In this document: positions 1 through 9,237 of the stretch, in pieces
How the letters are laid out: every line of letters starts with the position of its first letter
Numbering within the stretch: the stretch's first letter is position 1
Assembly (NCBI RefSeq): GCF_003627955.1
Contig: NZ_RBWS01000011.1
Span: 186,001-250,000 of the forward strand
From: Sphingobacterium puteale
GTDB taxonomy: Bacteria; Bacteroidota; Bacteroidia; Sphingobacteriales; Sphingobacteriaceae
Reading direction: 5' to 3'
DNA: 64,000 nucleotides
The notes under the pieces: model-generated
What the model was told of the DNA's origin: nothing
The model's database searches: none
What the model saw: the letters and a program-made list of their open reading frames with translations, nothing else
Made by a program: the position numbers and the translations under genes

Positions 1-483
1 AGCGTTCATCCTCGAAAACAGGAGTTTATTCCATCATACATCGCAGTGATACTGAGATTCGACAGAATTACATTTGACAAATTTTGATTCAAAAAGGAGC
101 GAGCCTGTTCCGTTCCGAATCATATGCTCAGTCGGAACACCTCACTATTGCTGCAAGAAATAGACAATATACTATTCCATTCTTGCCCCATCTGTCAAGA
201 AACGAAATAAACTACAGCGGTTTTTGCTGCATTAGTAATTAAATGGGGGTAAATGACAACAAATTATTTCCAATAATAATTAAAGTCGGTGGTGTAAGAG
301 ATTGTTGCACAAGAGCTGGAGTCATTCTCCTTATGGTGAATTGTAATAAAATTATCATGTAGCTTCTTTTCAACTGCATGATCTCAAATATCCTTACTGA
401 TATAAGATTTGCTAAATCACGGTCGCTCAATTTTCTTATTCCATTGTTTTTCGCAGCTTCTATACAGTTTATACGCCAAAGAT

Positions 484-514
484 ATAGCTTCTACCATTGA
501 AAAGTAGAAGCTAT
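484..514 (-). terminator. Hairpin downstream of the fimbrillin-like gene
   Basis: Eleven-bp perfect arms (484-494 and 504-514) with a 9-nt loop, 11 bp past the stop of the fimbrillin-like gene on the minus strand. It is probably the transcript end of the 2534-526 gene pair. The rest of positions 1-483 shows no gene I can support; one frame is open from the window edge to about position 87 but is too short to name. Confidence 0.6.
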
Positions 515-525
515 GATCTAATATT

Positions 526-2322
526 TTATTTATCCTGGATACAGCGTACATTGTAGCCTATTGGCTTGTCTGCCCCACTGATTGATCCCAGAGTAAACGG
601 AGCTGCTCTCAATGAAAAATAGTTACTAAGATTACTATTAGTAGGTGATTGTGTAGATGTTGCGTAATATCCTGCACGTCCTCTATATGATAATGCACCG
701 CTGTTTAGCTCGCGCCTTCCCGAAGCTGGAAACATCAAGTTAATATCTCCACTTTTTTTGCTGGTGAGCACAATAGCAGCATCATAACCGGGCATATTAC
801 TAAGGGTTGTAAAATCGCCCCAGGTACCTGATTGTGTCGAGAGCGAAAGACTGATCAGTTTATCATATTCTGACCTTGTTGGTAACCTTGCTCCAGCAGA
901 ACACGGATCATTGGCGACGACTTTTGTTGGATTGGCCTCAGTTCCACTATTCCATGAATTTGCCGGTAAATAAACGTTGTTATTCCATCCCGCGATAGCG
1001 CCGTCTCCACTTGTACTTGCATTTGCTACAACAGCTTTTTGTCCCCATTGATAAAAATTACCGTGTAGTGCCTGCGTTGATGTGCCATTTAGATTTCCGG
1101 AGGCTGGGTTTAGCAGACCTGCACCAAGATTGTAACGATCCCAGCGGTAGCCGCCGATCACAGCATACAGGGCATCGGATGCATTAGCAGTTCTGGTTTC
1201 ATTAGCCGCATTTACATAGCGGTCACTATTAAAGCGCAATTTTAACGTATACGAATATCCAGGCTTCATCCCCTGGCCGGCATTTGAAAAAGTAAAATAA
1301 GCATCACCGGTATTTACATCATGTCCAATTTTTATACTCCCTGCGTTTATAGCAATTCTAAGTTGAAAATTTGCTAGCCCTTGTGTATTAACTATCACAG
1401 TTCTTCCTGTTGTTGTTAAATTTAGCAACGGAAAGTAATTTGGCGCATTTGGGTTGCCCGTACCAGGGATCACCTGGCCAGTACTCATGTTTACGATGGG
1501 TGCGTACACAGATCCTTGGGTATAATCAATGCTTCCGTTCACAGGAACTTCAGAAACATAACCTCCTTTTTGATATCCGGCCTGACCAAAAATCCCTACG
1601 GCGTCGCTATCATCCACCTGAATTGTTACCCGTGTAAACATATGTTGAAGAGGGGTGGTTAACGGTGTGGGTACTCCGCCACCAAGAATTGTCACATCTT
1701 TTTCCACAGCATACATATAATCCCCACTGTTTTCCTCAAAAGATGGGAAATTTAAAGTAAACCCTGTCTCTGGATCACTTGTTGGATACATATTTTTATC
1801 TGTGGGAACAGCTGGAGGATCGTCTGTTGTCGAGCCTAGCGAAAAAATATAAAAATTATATTTATGTCCTACTTGCAGTTTATCTCCAAAAAACACCTGA
1901 TTTGGATCTGAGGCATCACCAACAGCCTGGGCAACATAAGTGCCATCTGTTTTAAAGGCGACAATTCTATATTTAACTGCGCCACGTAAAGAAAGCAATT
2001 TTGTAGCGGCCTTAGTACTGGATGCTTTGAGTACTGAACTTGTTGGTGTATTTTCAGTAAGTTCTGCCGTGATTGTAAACGGACCTGAGTGAACTTCCTT
2101 TGTGACATTGAATGGTTTTGTTGCCGTAGCGTTCGTGGAAGCTTTTGTCACTGTTCCAAGGTCCCCGGTAAATTCGGATTCGGTTAAAGTCAATTTCACT
2201 CCGCCTTGGCTGGCTTCAATGGTATTATCATTTTTGCTTTTATTACAGGAGGCAGCTAAAAGTAGGAGTACAACCAGCGTAAATGTCAACTTTGCAATGG
2301 GATATATTGTTTTCTTTTTCAT
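526..2322 (-). CDS. Fimbrillin-family lipoprotein with C-terminal FISUMP-type domain
   Basis: The 598-residue product begins MKKKTIYPIAK and has a hydrophobic signal with lipobox LAASC (Cys about 26), so it should be a surface lipoprotein. The start at 2322 is preferred over an upstream ATG at 2355 because it places the signal peptide at the N-terminus. The middle (about 60-380) resembles fimbrillin-like beta-sandwich proteins. The last about 190 residues (GGYRWDRYNLGAG, FYQWGQ, ARLPTRSEYDKL, final GYNVRCIQ) match the Fibrobacter succinogenes major paralogous domain style. Such proteins are thought to be adhesins or fimbrial subunits. It lies 20 bp behind a 63-codon gene and probably shares its transcript. 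The ligand is unknown. Confidence 0.75.
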   Translation of the reverse strand: MKKKTIYPIAKLTFTLVVLLLLAASCNKSKNDNTIEASQGGVKLTLTESEFTGDLGTVTKASTNATATKPFNVTKEVHSGPFTITAELTENTPTSSVLKASSTKAATKLLSLRGAVKYRIVAFKTDGTYVAQAVGDASDPNQVFFGDKLQVGHKYNFYIFSLGSTTDDPPAVPTDKNMYPTSDPETGFTLNFPSFEENSGDYMYAVEKDVTILGGGVPTPLTTPLQHMFTRVTIQVDDSDAVGIFGQAGYQKGGYVSEVPVNGSIDYTQGSVYAPIVNMSTGQVIPGTGNPNAPNYFPLLNLTTTGRTVIVNTQGLANFQLRIAINAGSIKIGHDVNTGDAYFTFSNAGQGMKPGYSYTLKLRFNSDRYVNAANETRTANASDALYAVIGGYRWDRYNLGAGLLNPASGNLNGTSTQALHGNFYQWGQKAVVANASTSGDGAIAGWNNNVYLPANSWNSGTEANPTKVVANDPCSAGARLPTRSEYDKLISLSLSTQSGTWGDFTTLSNMPGYDAAIVLTSKKSGDINLMFPASGRRELNSGALSYRGRAGYYATSTQSPTNSNLSNYFSLRAAPFTLGSISGADKPIGYNVRCIQDK

Positions 2323-2342
2323 CTTAAAGGTTTTGATTGTAA

Positions 2343-2534
2343 TTAGTTCCACCATTCGCCACTTGGATCCTGGGTTTCTGTTCCGCCATTATTCCAGTCA
2401 TTCTCGGTTACACCGGAACCGCCTCCCGGTTGTGCCGAGCCTTGCGATCCCGCAGCCACGCCTTGTTCCATCTCAATCTGCAATTGCTCGATCACAGGTT
2501 TGACGTAGATCTTCTTTTCAGTTCTTTTTTTCAT
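2343..2534 (-). CDS. Small conserved peptide upstream of the fimbrillin-like lipoprotein
   Basis: A 63-residue product with N-terminal KKIYVKPVIEQLQIEMEQG, then VAAGS and a Gly/Ser/Asn/Trp-rich tail ending in GEWWN. The pattern Y-x-KP...ExExG-hAAGS recurs in short uncharacterised Bacteroidota proteins beside fimbrillin/FISUMP genes (from memory, not checked). There is no signal peptide and no membrane segment. The charged N-terminal half followed by AAGS and a low-complexity tail is compatible with a leader-plus-core peptide, but no maturation enzyme is nearby. It ends 20 bp before the lipoprotein start, so the two are probably co-transcribed. Function unknown. Confidence 0.6.
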   Translation of the reverse strand: MKKRTEKKIYVKPVIEQLQIEMEQGVAAGSQGSAQPGGGSGVTENDWNNGGTETQDPSGEWWN

Positions 2535-2765
2535 GTTTTATATTATTTGGTATATAGTTTAATGAATATAGGTCGCTGATATAGTGGGTGATATCACTTA
2601 TCTTGCAGTAAAGATACACCAGGATAAAAAGAAACATTAAAACCTTGATATCACACATATTTCACATAACTACAAGTTGTTGATAATCAGTGTTTTAATC
2701 TTTAAACAGTGCTGTGTTACTTACATTATTCTCATTTTTAATAATGTATATTTATAGGAAAGACA

Positions 2766-2909
2766 CTACGTGTTGCATAATAGCTGCATTTTTGCTTTAT
2801 AAGCTTTTTTAGCACAGTAATCCCCACAATATTTGATAACCGTGGTTCTAGCAATAAATTCTTGGCCGCAGTGCTGGCAGTTTTTTTTGATTTTGATATT
2901 TGAACTCAT
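2766..2909 (-). pseudogene. Truncated zinc-finger N-terminus of an excisionase-type HTH protein
   Basis: A 47-codon frame with MSSNIKIKKNCQHCGQEF near its start and CGDYCAKKAYKAK further on, giving a CxxC...CxxxC zinc-knuckle pattern. This is the usual N-terminus of Bacteroidota helix-turn-helix (HTH_17, excisionase-like) proteins carried by integrative elements. In those proteins the zinc motif is followed by a DNA-binding domain. Here the frame stops at 2766 soon after KAKMQLL, so the HTH part is missing. It sits about 230 bp beyond the 3' end of mnmE, a known integration site in other bacteria (SGI1-type elements). Read as a remnant of an excised or eroded element; a free-standing mini zinc finger cannot be excluded. 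Confidence 0.5.
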
Positions 2910-3059
2910 AACATTTCATTTAGAAGAGTTTAAACATCGCTTTAGATACACTAAGGTACATTAAGATGCATCTCTCCTTCGTTTCAAAAAATAAAATATT
3001 ATCAGTTTGAGGGACAAGTGGGGGACAACAAATAACAAAACAAACCAAAATACAAACAA

Positions 3060-3090
3060 CTAATTACAAAACTTTAAGTTTTGTAATTAG
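3060..3090. repeat. Perfect 31-bp palindrome downstream of mnmE
   Basis: Arms of 15 bp around a single central base, reading CTAATTACAAAACTT in the left arm. It lies 49 bp past the mnmE stop. It could be an mnmE terminator, although no strong U-tract follows, or a recombination or protein-binding site. Just beyond it, at about 3010-3029, a GGGACAA unit occurs twice. Confidence 0.6.
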
Positions 3091-3138
3091 TTAATTATCG
3101 GATGTTTGTCTTGTTTTAATTTGTTTTACCTATCGTAT

Positions 3139-4518
3139 TTACTTTCCGATACAGAATTTGGAAAAGATATTATCCAGTAAATCATCTGTAGACACACTGC
3201 CTGTGATCTCTCCAAGGTGATATAAGGCCTGACGGATATCCATCGCTAAGAAATCCGAAGTAACCGGATTATCAATACCGAATAATACACGCTCCAGAGA
3301 ATCGGATGTTTTTTGCAAGGCTTCTACATGTCGGATGTTAGTTACCATGACATCGTCTGTATTTAAATTTCCCAGCTGTACTCTATTGATCAGTTCCTCC
3401 TTCAGTTCTTCTACACCTATCTGCTCTTTTGCTGAAATATAAAGCGGATTGAGTGAGGCATATTCATCTTTTTGCTGTTCAGACAATAGATCAGCTTTAT
3501 TGATAATGGTCAAAAATGGAATTTGAAGATTCTGAATTTCCTGCAACTGTGATTTCACCTCGTCTACTTTGTCCTGCAGCGGATCAAAGAGGTAAATAAT
3601 CAGCCTCGCTTGCTTCATTTTTGCACGGGTGCGTTCGACTCCTTTTGCTTCAATAATATCTGCAGTCTCGCGAATACCTGCGGTATCTATAAACCGGAAG
3701 GTCACCCCATGGATATTAATTTCATCTTCAATGGTATCACGTGTAGTCCCAGCGATGTCCGAAACAATAGCACGTTCCTCGTTTAAGAAAGCATTTAATA
3801 GGGTTGATTTGCCTACATTTGGCTTACCGGCAATGACCACGGGAACGCCATTTTTTAACACATTTCCCTGTTCAAAAGATAGAATCAATTTTTGTACAAT
3901 GACCTTAATTTTATTGATTAAATTCTTTAGCTGTTCTCTATTGGCAAATTCTACATCTTCCTCTGAAAAATCCAATTCGAGCTCAATGAGAGATGCAAAA
4001 TGAATCAAGTCTTCGCGAAGGGATTTAAGTTGATTGGAAAATCCGCCCCGCATTTGTTGCATGGCTATTTGATGAGATGCTGCGGAATTGGAGGCAATCA
4101 AATCAGCGACAGCTTCGGCTTGTGAAAGGTCCATTCCGCCATTGAGGAAGGCCCGAAGCGTAAATTCGCCAGCTCGGGCTGCCCGGGCGCCTTGTTTGAT
4201 AAGCAAATGAATAACACGCTCAATAATGTATTTGGAATTATGCGTAGATATTTCTACCGAATTTTCTTTGGTGTAGGAATTGGGCGCGACAAATAAGGAC
4301 ACCAGTACCTCATCAATAATCTCATCACCGTCACGGATGGTCCCAAAGTGAATCGTGTGGGAGGCTTGCTGACTTAGGTCTTTACCCTTGAAAATGGCAT
4401 TGGTAATTTTAATCGCTTGTTGACCCGAAACGCGAATTACGGCGATCGCACCATTAGCTCCGGAGGGTGTCGCCAATGCGACAATCGTATCTTCAGTAAT
4501 ATAACCTGTATTGGACAT
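3139..4518 (-). CDS. mnmE: tRNA uridine-5-carboxymethylaminomethyl(34) synthesis GTPase MnmE
   Basis: A 459-residue product of normal family length. MnmE with MnmG installs the cmnm5 modification at the tRNA wobble uridine. The N-terminal folate-binding domain starts DTIVALATPSGANGAIAVIR. The G domain has P-loop GKPNVGKST, DIAGTTRDT, DTAGI and NKAD. The product ends in the invariant FCIGK, whose Cys is essential. The start at 4518 is chosen because it matches the conserved N-terminus; an upstream ATG at 4608 would add 30 unrelated residues. The gene's 3' end is a classical integration site in other bacteria, and a mobile-element scar follows it here. Confidence 0.97.
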   Translation of the reverse strand: MSNTGYITEDTIVALATPSGANGAIAVIRVSGQQAIKITNAIFKGKDLSQQASHTIHFGTIRDGDEIIDEVLVSLFVAPNSYTKENSVEISTHNSKYIIERVIHLLIKQGARAARAGEFTLRAFLNGGMDLSQAEAVADLIASNSAASHQIAMQQMRGGFSNQLKSLREDLIHFASLIELELDFSEEDVEFANREQLKNLINKIKVIVQKLILSFEQGNVLKNGVPVVIAGKPNVGKSTLLNAFLNEERAIVSDIAGTTRDTIEDEINIHGVTFRFIDTAGIRETADIIEAKGVERTRAKMKQARLIIYLFDPLQDKVDEVKSQLQEIQNLQIPFLTIINKADLLSEQQKDEYASLNPLYISAKEQIGVEELKEELINRVQLGNLNTDDVMVTNIRHVEALQKTSDSLERVLFGIDNPVTSDFLAMDIRQALYHLGEITGSVSTDDLLDNIFSKFCIGK

Positions 4519-4694
4519 GTTGCAAAGATACGTTAAATTGACTGGAATGGGAACGGATTCATATTCGGACAAATTAATTTTATGGGGATCAATTAAACCT
4601 TTGTTCAAACATGAAAGTCATACCAATAGAAACGCTTATAAAAAAGTAAAAATAGGCGATAGGGTACTTGATTTACAAATTTAATTGTGTTGTT

Positions 4695-5180
4695 ATGAAA
4701 AAGATATTATACTTCGCATTGGCAATAGGAGGACTTGCTTTGATAACTCCAAAAGAATCGTCAGCTCAACACCGCGGAAATGATAGAGAATGGAAGCATG
4801 AAAAAGAGCACCGGAAATATGAGGAAAAAAGGGATAAGGAAGAACGAAAATATTGGGAAAAAAGAGAAAAGGAAGAGCGGAAGCACTACAAGAAAGTAGC
4901 CAAGTATTACCGCAAAGAATACCGTCATGGACCTCCAGCATGGGCAAGAGCACATCGATATGATAATAGACACCACGTTTACTTTAGGGATTATAAAACA
5001 TTTTATGACCCTTATAGAAATGGATATGTTTATATGAGAAATGGAAAATGGAGTTTTTCTGCAAGTGTACCTTCTTTTATGTTGAATGTTAACTTGGGAG
5101 CAGCTAATATACGGGTGGTAAAAGATGTGCCTATCAGCAGACACCCCGAAGATTTTTATGATGACTACCGTTGGGATTAA
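4695..5180 (+). CDS. Secreted, highly charged protein of unknown function
   Basis: 161 residues with a clear Sec signal (MKKILYFALAIGGLALITP, cleavage near SSAQ). Residues about 25-75 are extremely rich in Lys, Glu and Arg, suggesting a charged helix. A Tyr/Arg-rich segment follows (RNGYVYMRNGKWSFSASVP), and the end is acidic (DFYDDYRWD). The start at 4695 puts the signal peptide first. The gene stands alone between mnmE and xpt, convergent with xpt and sharing a terminator with it. Probably a small periplasmic or surface protein; no family recognised with confidence. Confidence 0.7.
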   Translation: MKKILYFALAIGGLALITPKESSAQHRGNDREWKHEKEHRKYEEKRDKEERKYWEKREKEERKHYKKVAKYYRKEYRHGPPAWARAHRYDNRHHVYFRDYKTFYDPYRNGYVYMRNGKWSFSASVPSFMLNVNLGAANIRVVKDVPISRHPEDFYDDYRWD

Positions 5181-5209
5181 AAATATATTTTATCTTGTTG
5201 TTTAAGCTT

Positions 5210-5242
5210 AAAAGCCTCACTCTTGACAGAAATGAGGCTTTT
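5210..5242. terminator. Bidirectional terminator between the charged secreted protein gene and xpt
   Basis: AAAAGCCTCA (5210-5219) pairs with TGAGGCTTTT (5233-5242) across a 13-nt loop. A/T runs on both sides serve both convergent transcripts. Confidence 0.8.
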
Positions 5243-5252
5243 ATTTGTGCTA

Positions 5253-5828
5253 TTAATCTTCTTCGAAGCTGACTTTATCCACTTCCAGAGATTTTATGCG
5301 TGCTAAAGATTCTATTCGGATATCAGATAATTCCCGTAATCTTTTGCCTCCTTCCTGAAAGGACTTTTCAATGATAAAGCCCATACCCAATAATGTTGCG
5401 CCAGACTGTTGGATGAGATCCAATATACCAAATGCTGCATTGCCATTGGCTAGAAAATCGTCAATAAAGAGCACCTTATCGTCCGCTGCGAGAAACTCTC
5501 TGCTTACACATATATCGTAAGTTCGGTTTTTAGTGAAAGAATGTACTTCACTAAGATACATATCGCCCATGGTCTTAGGCTTTGCCTTTTTGACAAAAAC
5601 AACAGGGAGTTCCAAGAGATAGCCTAACATAATAGCCGGTGCGATGCCACTGGCCTCGATCGTTATGATCTTGTTGATGGGTAGATCTGCAAAACGACGG
5701 ACAAATTCCACCGCAATAGACTTCATCAACACGGGGTCCATCTGGTGGTTGATGAAGTTATCTACTTTGAGTATTCCACCGGCGAGGCTTTTACCGTCAT
5801 TAAGGATTCTATCCTTTAATAATTTCAT
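5253..5828 (-). CDS. xpt: Xanthine phosphoribosyltransferase
   Basis: 191 residues, the normal length for Xpt. The enzyme converts xanthine and PRPP to XMP in purine salvage. The PRPP-binding motif VLFIDDFLANGNA is clear (about residue 125), preceded by the conserved IEASGIAPA and the KKAKPKTM loop. The N-terminal MKLLKDRILNDG is typical. It is a single gene with the shared terminator downstream. I saw no purine riboswitch in the 54 bp between it and the upstream fadD-like gene, so expression may be constitutive. Confidence 0.92.
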   Translation of the reverse strand: MKLLKDRILNDGKSLAGGILKVDNFINHQMDPVLMKSIAVEFVRRFADLPINKIITIEASGIAPAIMLGYLLELPVVFVKKAKPKTMGDMYLSEVHSFTKNRTYDICVSREFLAADDKVLFIDDFLANGNAAFGILDLIQQSGATLLGMGFIIEKSFQEGGKRLRELSDIRIESLARIKSLEVDKVSFEED

Positions 5829-5882
5829 GTGATACTTTTTATTGATAATTACGAAAATACATTAATGTGGAAGTGATTGAGA

Positions 5883-7661
5883 TCAATCGGTCTCCATCTG
5901 ATATAGATTATTGAATTCTTCTTGATGATGTTCGAGAATGACTTTACGCTTCATTTTTAATGTAGGCGTCAGTTCGCCATTTTCAATCGTGAATTCATCC
6001 CTTAGAATAATAGGTTTTTTGATTTGTTCCCAGTTGCCGAAATGCTGATTGGCGCGACGCACTTCCTGATTCACCTTTTTGATAATGACTGGATTTGTCA
6101 GAAAGTCCTCTTTGGTCATATCGGCGAGTTCAGGTGCGTCATTTTTGGCCCAATCCAATAGGTGAGCGTAATTGGGCACAATAAAGGCAGAGGCGAATTT
6201 CATGCCATCACCGATAACCATGGCCTGTTCAATAAACTTGGATTCGACAAGTTTTGTTTCGATCGGTTGCGGGATAACGTACTTACCGCCGGAGATTTTA
6301 AACATTTCTTTTTTGCGGTCTATGATTTTCAGGAATTTCTCGTCTTCCCATTTGCCTATATCCCCAGTATGTAACCAACCATCGATAATTGTCTTGTCTG
6401 TCTCTGCTTTATTTTTGTAATATCCTATCATCACATTGGGGCCTTTGACCAATATCTCGCCGTCCTCCGCGAGTTTGATTTCTACAAAGCGCACGGGGAG
6501 CCCGACTGTACCAATACGGATTCCTTTAATGTAATGGTTGACGGAGATCAAAGGGGAGGCTTCGGTCATACCATATCCTTCGTATAGCGGAATACCTGCC
6601 GCCAAAAAGGCTCTTGTCAGCCTGTTATGTAATGATGCTGATCCAGAAGCGACAGTCAAGAGTTCGCCACCCAGTGCTTCATACCATTTATGGAGCACAA
6701 GTTGTTTGGCCAGTTTAAGCTTCATTGTATAAGCGAAACTTCTTTTTGCGGGATTCGGATCATATTCTTCCGCGACGGTTACTGCCCAATCAAATATTTT
6801 TCTTTTGAATCCGGTGAGTTCATGTCCCGTTTTCATGATTTTTTCATAAACCTTCTCAAGAATACGGGGAACCACAGTCATGATATGCGGCTTTACTTCT
6901 TTTAAATTATCACCAATTTTGTCAAAAGATTCGGCAATATGGATCGTAAAGCCTAAATACATGTAAGTATACAGTACCATTCGTTCGTAAGCATGACAGG
7001 GAGGTAGAAAAGTGAGACCCCGGTCGTATGCTTTACATGGAGTAATTTCAGCTGCACCAAGTACGTTCGAAAAAATATTATTATGGGAGAGCATGACACC
7101 TTTTGGTTTTCCTGTAGTGCCGGAGGTATAGATCAGTGTCGCCAAATCGTCTGGCTTGATCAGCTCGCGTAATTGGCTTAATTTTTCCTCAGGACAGTTG
7201 CCTCCCAAGTCGTTGAGCTCATTCCAGCTTCGGGTAGACTCCTGGTCTGAAATACAGAAGATGTATTTTAAGGTATAGATAGATGTGGTCAGGTTCATCA
7301 AACGGTCAAATAAGCCTTTATTGCTGACAATACAAACTCTGATTTCAGCATCATTAAAAATGTACTGATAATCTGCGTCGGTAATATTGGGATAAATGGC
7401 GACAACCACAGCACCGATTTGTTGAATTGCGAAATCCATCATGTGCCATTCAATACTGCTGCCCGCGATAAGACCAACCTTTTCGTTGGGTTTGACGCCA
7501 AGCTCAATCAGTCCTTTGGAAAGATTGTCTACTTTTTCAAGAAAATCAGCTGTTTTGATATAGCTCCACTTACCGTTCAGTTTATGTGCAAACATGTTAA
7601 GATCAGGGTATTTGCTGATCTGATGACGGGCAAGATCAAATAATCTAAGTTTTTCCTCCAT
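5883..7661 (-). CDS. fadD: Long-chain fatty-acid-CoA ligase (AMP-forming)
   Basis: A 592-residue ANL-superfamily enzyme that activates fatty acids to acyl-CoA through an acyl-AMP intermediate. Visible motifs are the P-loop YTSGTTGKPKGVMLSHNN (about 176), GYGMTEASP (about 355), GWLHTGDIG and the hinge IDRKKEMFKISGGKYV with the catalytic Lys in the C-terminal lobe. The start at 7661 (MEEKLRLFDLA) is chosen over an upstream ATG that adds 12 unrelated residues. The length and RRANQHFGNWEQIK near the end fit the FAA1-like long-chain group. It may be transcribed with xpt. The gene symbol is by family, not by proven orthology. Confidence 0.88.
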   Translation of the reverse strand: MEEKLRLFDLARHQISKYPDLNMFAHKLNGKWSYIKTADFLEKVDNLSKGLIELGVKPNEKVGLIAGSSIEWHMMDFAIQQIGAVVVAIYPNITDADYQYIFNDAEIRVCIVSNKGLFDRLMNLTTSIYTLKYIFCISDQESTRSWNELNDLGGNCPEEKLSQLRELIKPDDLATLIYTSGTTGKPKGVMLSHNNIFSNVLGAAEITPCKAYDRGLTFLPPCHAYERMVLYTYMYLGFTIHIAESFDKIGDNLKEVKPHIMTVVPRILEKVYEKIMKTGHELTGFKRKIFDWAVTVAEEYDPNPAKRSFAYTMKLKLAKQLVLHKWYEALGGELLTVASGSASLHNRLTRAFLAAGIPLYEGYGMTEASPLISVNHYIKGIRIGTVGLPVRFVEIKLAEDGEILVKGPNVMIGYYKNKAETDKTIIDGWLHTGDIGKWEDEKFLKIIDRKKEMFKISGGKYVIPQPIETKLVESKFIEQAMVIGDGMKFASAFIVPNYAHLLDWAKNDAPELADMTKEDFLTNPVIIKKVNQEVRRANQHFGNWEQIKKPIILRDEFTIENGELTPTLKMKRKVILEHHQEEFNNLYQMETD

Positions 7662-7933
7662 TTCAAATATATATACTTTCGTATCCCGTGGGGACACCTT
7701 TTTCCTATGAACTTTATTTTAAGGGAAAAGTTTGCAAACATAAATAATTGTTTCAATAATTGGGAATCAAGTTGTAATTAGCACACTTCGATAGGGGTAG
7801 ACTAGAAGGCAGCTCTATTTAAGCTATTCACGCACCCTTGAGAGTAAGGAAGCTGAGACGATATCCGGATTTGCGAAAAAGTGAGGATCTATTGCAGGTT
7901 AAAAAAAGCGGAATTTAGGGGAAGCAGCAAAGG

Positions 7934-7964
7934 AAAAGCTAGTCGTTATCGACGACTAGCTTTT
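7934..7964 (-). terminator. Terminator overlapping the proline dehydrogenase stop codon
   Basis: A 13-bp stem (arms 7934-7946 and 7952-7964, arm AAAAGCTAGTCGT) with a 5-nt loop. The stop codon lies in the hairpin, so termination and the end of translation coincide. Confidence 0.75.
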
Positions 7965-9142
7965 CTTCTTTGTTTTTCCTTGATCAAAAGCCCGAGCTCA
8001 CGACCTGTAGCTCCAGCAACGGAGGTATTTTCCTGTGCTCTACGGAAAAGGTATGGCATAACGGCCTTCACTGGTCCGTAAGGCATGTATTTGGCAACAT
8101 TATAACCATGTGCAGCCAAGTTGAAACTCAAATTGTCCGACATTCCTAAAAGTTGTGCAAAATAAATACGGTCTGAAGATCTGTCGATACCACGTCTGTC
8201 AATTTCCTTGGCCAATAACATGCTACTATCTTCGTTGTGCGTGCCAGCCATCAGTCCAAAGCTATCCAAGTGGTCCAGTATAAACTCAATTGCTTCATTA
8301 TAGTCTCTATCAGAAGCCGCTTTATTTGGCTGGATCGGGTCTGCATATCCCATTTGATTGGCACGGGCACGTTCGATTTCCATATAGGCACCACGTACTA
8401 TTTTTGCTCCCATATGGAAACCCCTTACCTTGGCATATTCAAAATCAGCTTTTAAAGAAACTAATTTATCGCTGCGGTACAGTTGATAGGTATTATAGAC
8501 AATAGGCTTTTCCCTATTGTATTTCTCCATCATCTCGCGAGCGATATCGTCAATAGCATCCTGTATCCAGGAATGCTCGGCATCTACCAAAACCTTTACC
8601 CCAGCTTCGTGACAGGCTTTACAAATACGGTCCGTACGATCCAACATACGTTGGTATTCAGCTTGTTCCGATGCTGTTAGTGTTTCTTTTGCATTCACTT
8701 TTTCGAACAATTCAAACCGACCTAATCCTGTTGGCTTAAAAACTGAAAATGGAATGTATTTATTTTTGCTTGCAGCAATGACTGTACGTAACACTTCGTC
8801 GCAGCAGGCATCAAATGCACTTTCTGTCTCTTCACCTTCAACCGAATAGTCCAGAATGGTTCCGACGCCGTTTTCACCCAATTCATTGATCGCTGTTTCG
8901 CAACCCTCGATGGTTTCTCCTCCACAAAAATGTTTGAAGATTGTACTTCGGATGATACCTTGGATCGGCAGTCCAATATTCAGCGCAAAGTTGGTCATGG
9001 ATGGACCTACTTTTGTCAAAAAGTTATTCGCTATTATTTTGAATAACCAATACGCTCTTTCTAAATCCTTATCGCTTTTACTTTTAAAAGCAATCTCTGT
9101 ATTATCAAAGGACAATGTTCTGGGCTCAGAATTCTCAATCAT
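7946..9142 (-). CDS. Proline dehydrogenase (PRODH-only)
   Basis: A 398-residue FAD enzyme that oxidises proline to pyrroline-5-carboxylate. It is a stand-alone PRODH, not a PutA fusion. Family features are LVDAEHSWIQDAID (active-site region), YNTYQLYRSD, GAKIVRGAYMEIER and LAAHGYNVAKYMPYGP followed by PYLFRRAQENTS, the conserved substrate-binding end. The ATG at 9142 (MIENSEPRTLSF) is preferred to a TTG five codons upstream. The gene is isolated and is divergent from the S4/aroB unit. The P5C dehydrogenase partner is not in the window. Confidence 0.9.
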   Translation of the reverse strand: MIENSEPRTLSFDNTEIAFKSKSDKDLERAYWLFKIIANNFLTKVGPSMTNFALNIGLPIQGIIRSTIFKHFCGGETIEGCETAINELGENGVGTILDYSVEGEETESAFDACCDEVLRTVIAASKNKYIPFSVFKPTGLGRFELFEKVNAKETLTASEQAEYQRMLDRTDRICKACHEAGVKVLVDAEHSWIQDAIDDIAREMMEKYNREKPIVYNTYQLYRSDKLVSLKADFEYAKVRGFHMGAKIVRGAYMEIERARANQMGYADPIQPNKAASDRDYNEAIEFILDHLDSFGLMAGTHNEDSSMLLAKEIDRRGIDRSSDRIYFAQLLGMSDNLSFNLAAHGYNVAKYMPYGPVKAVMPYLFRRAQENTSVAGATGRELGLLIKEKQRRKASRR

Positions 9143-9203
9143 AATCTTTATTTGCAATAAGGCAAATGTAGCAATTTAGTAAACATTAAAACGATGATTA
9201 TTC

Positions 9204-9233
9204 TTGTATTCCTCGCTTAAACCACTATTTTTG
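9204..9233 (+). promoter_or_regulatory. Bacteroidota-type promoter for the S4/aroB unit
   Basis: TTG at 9204-9206, then 19 bp, then TATTTTTG (9226-9233), which matches the -33/-7 consensus TTTG...TANNTTTG. The ATG of the next gene begins 5 bp after the -7 box, so the transcript would be leaderless or nearly so. Confidence 0.6.
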
Positions 9234-9237
9234 TGAA

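Noticed and set aside
4693..5144. Long minus-strand frames opposite the charged secreted protein
   Set aside because: They are the complement of its Lys/Glu/Arg-rich codons and have no start signal; shadow frames.
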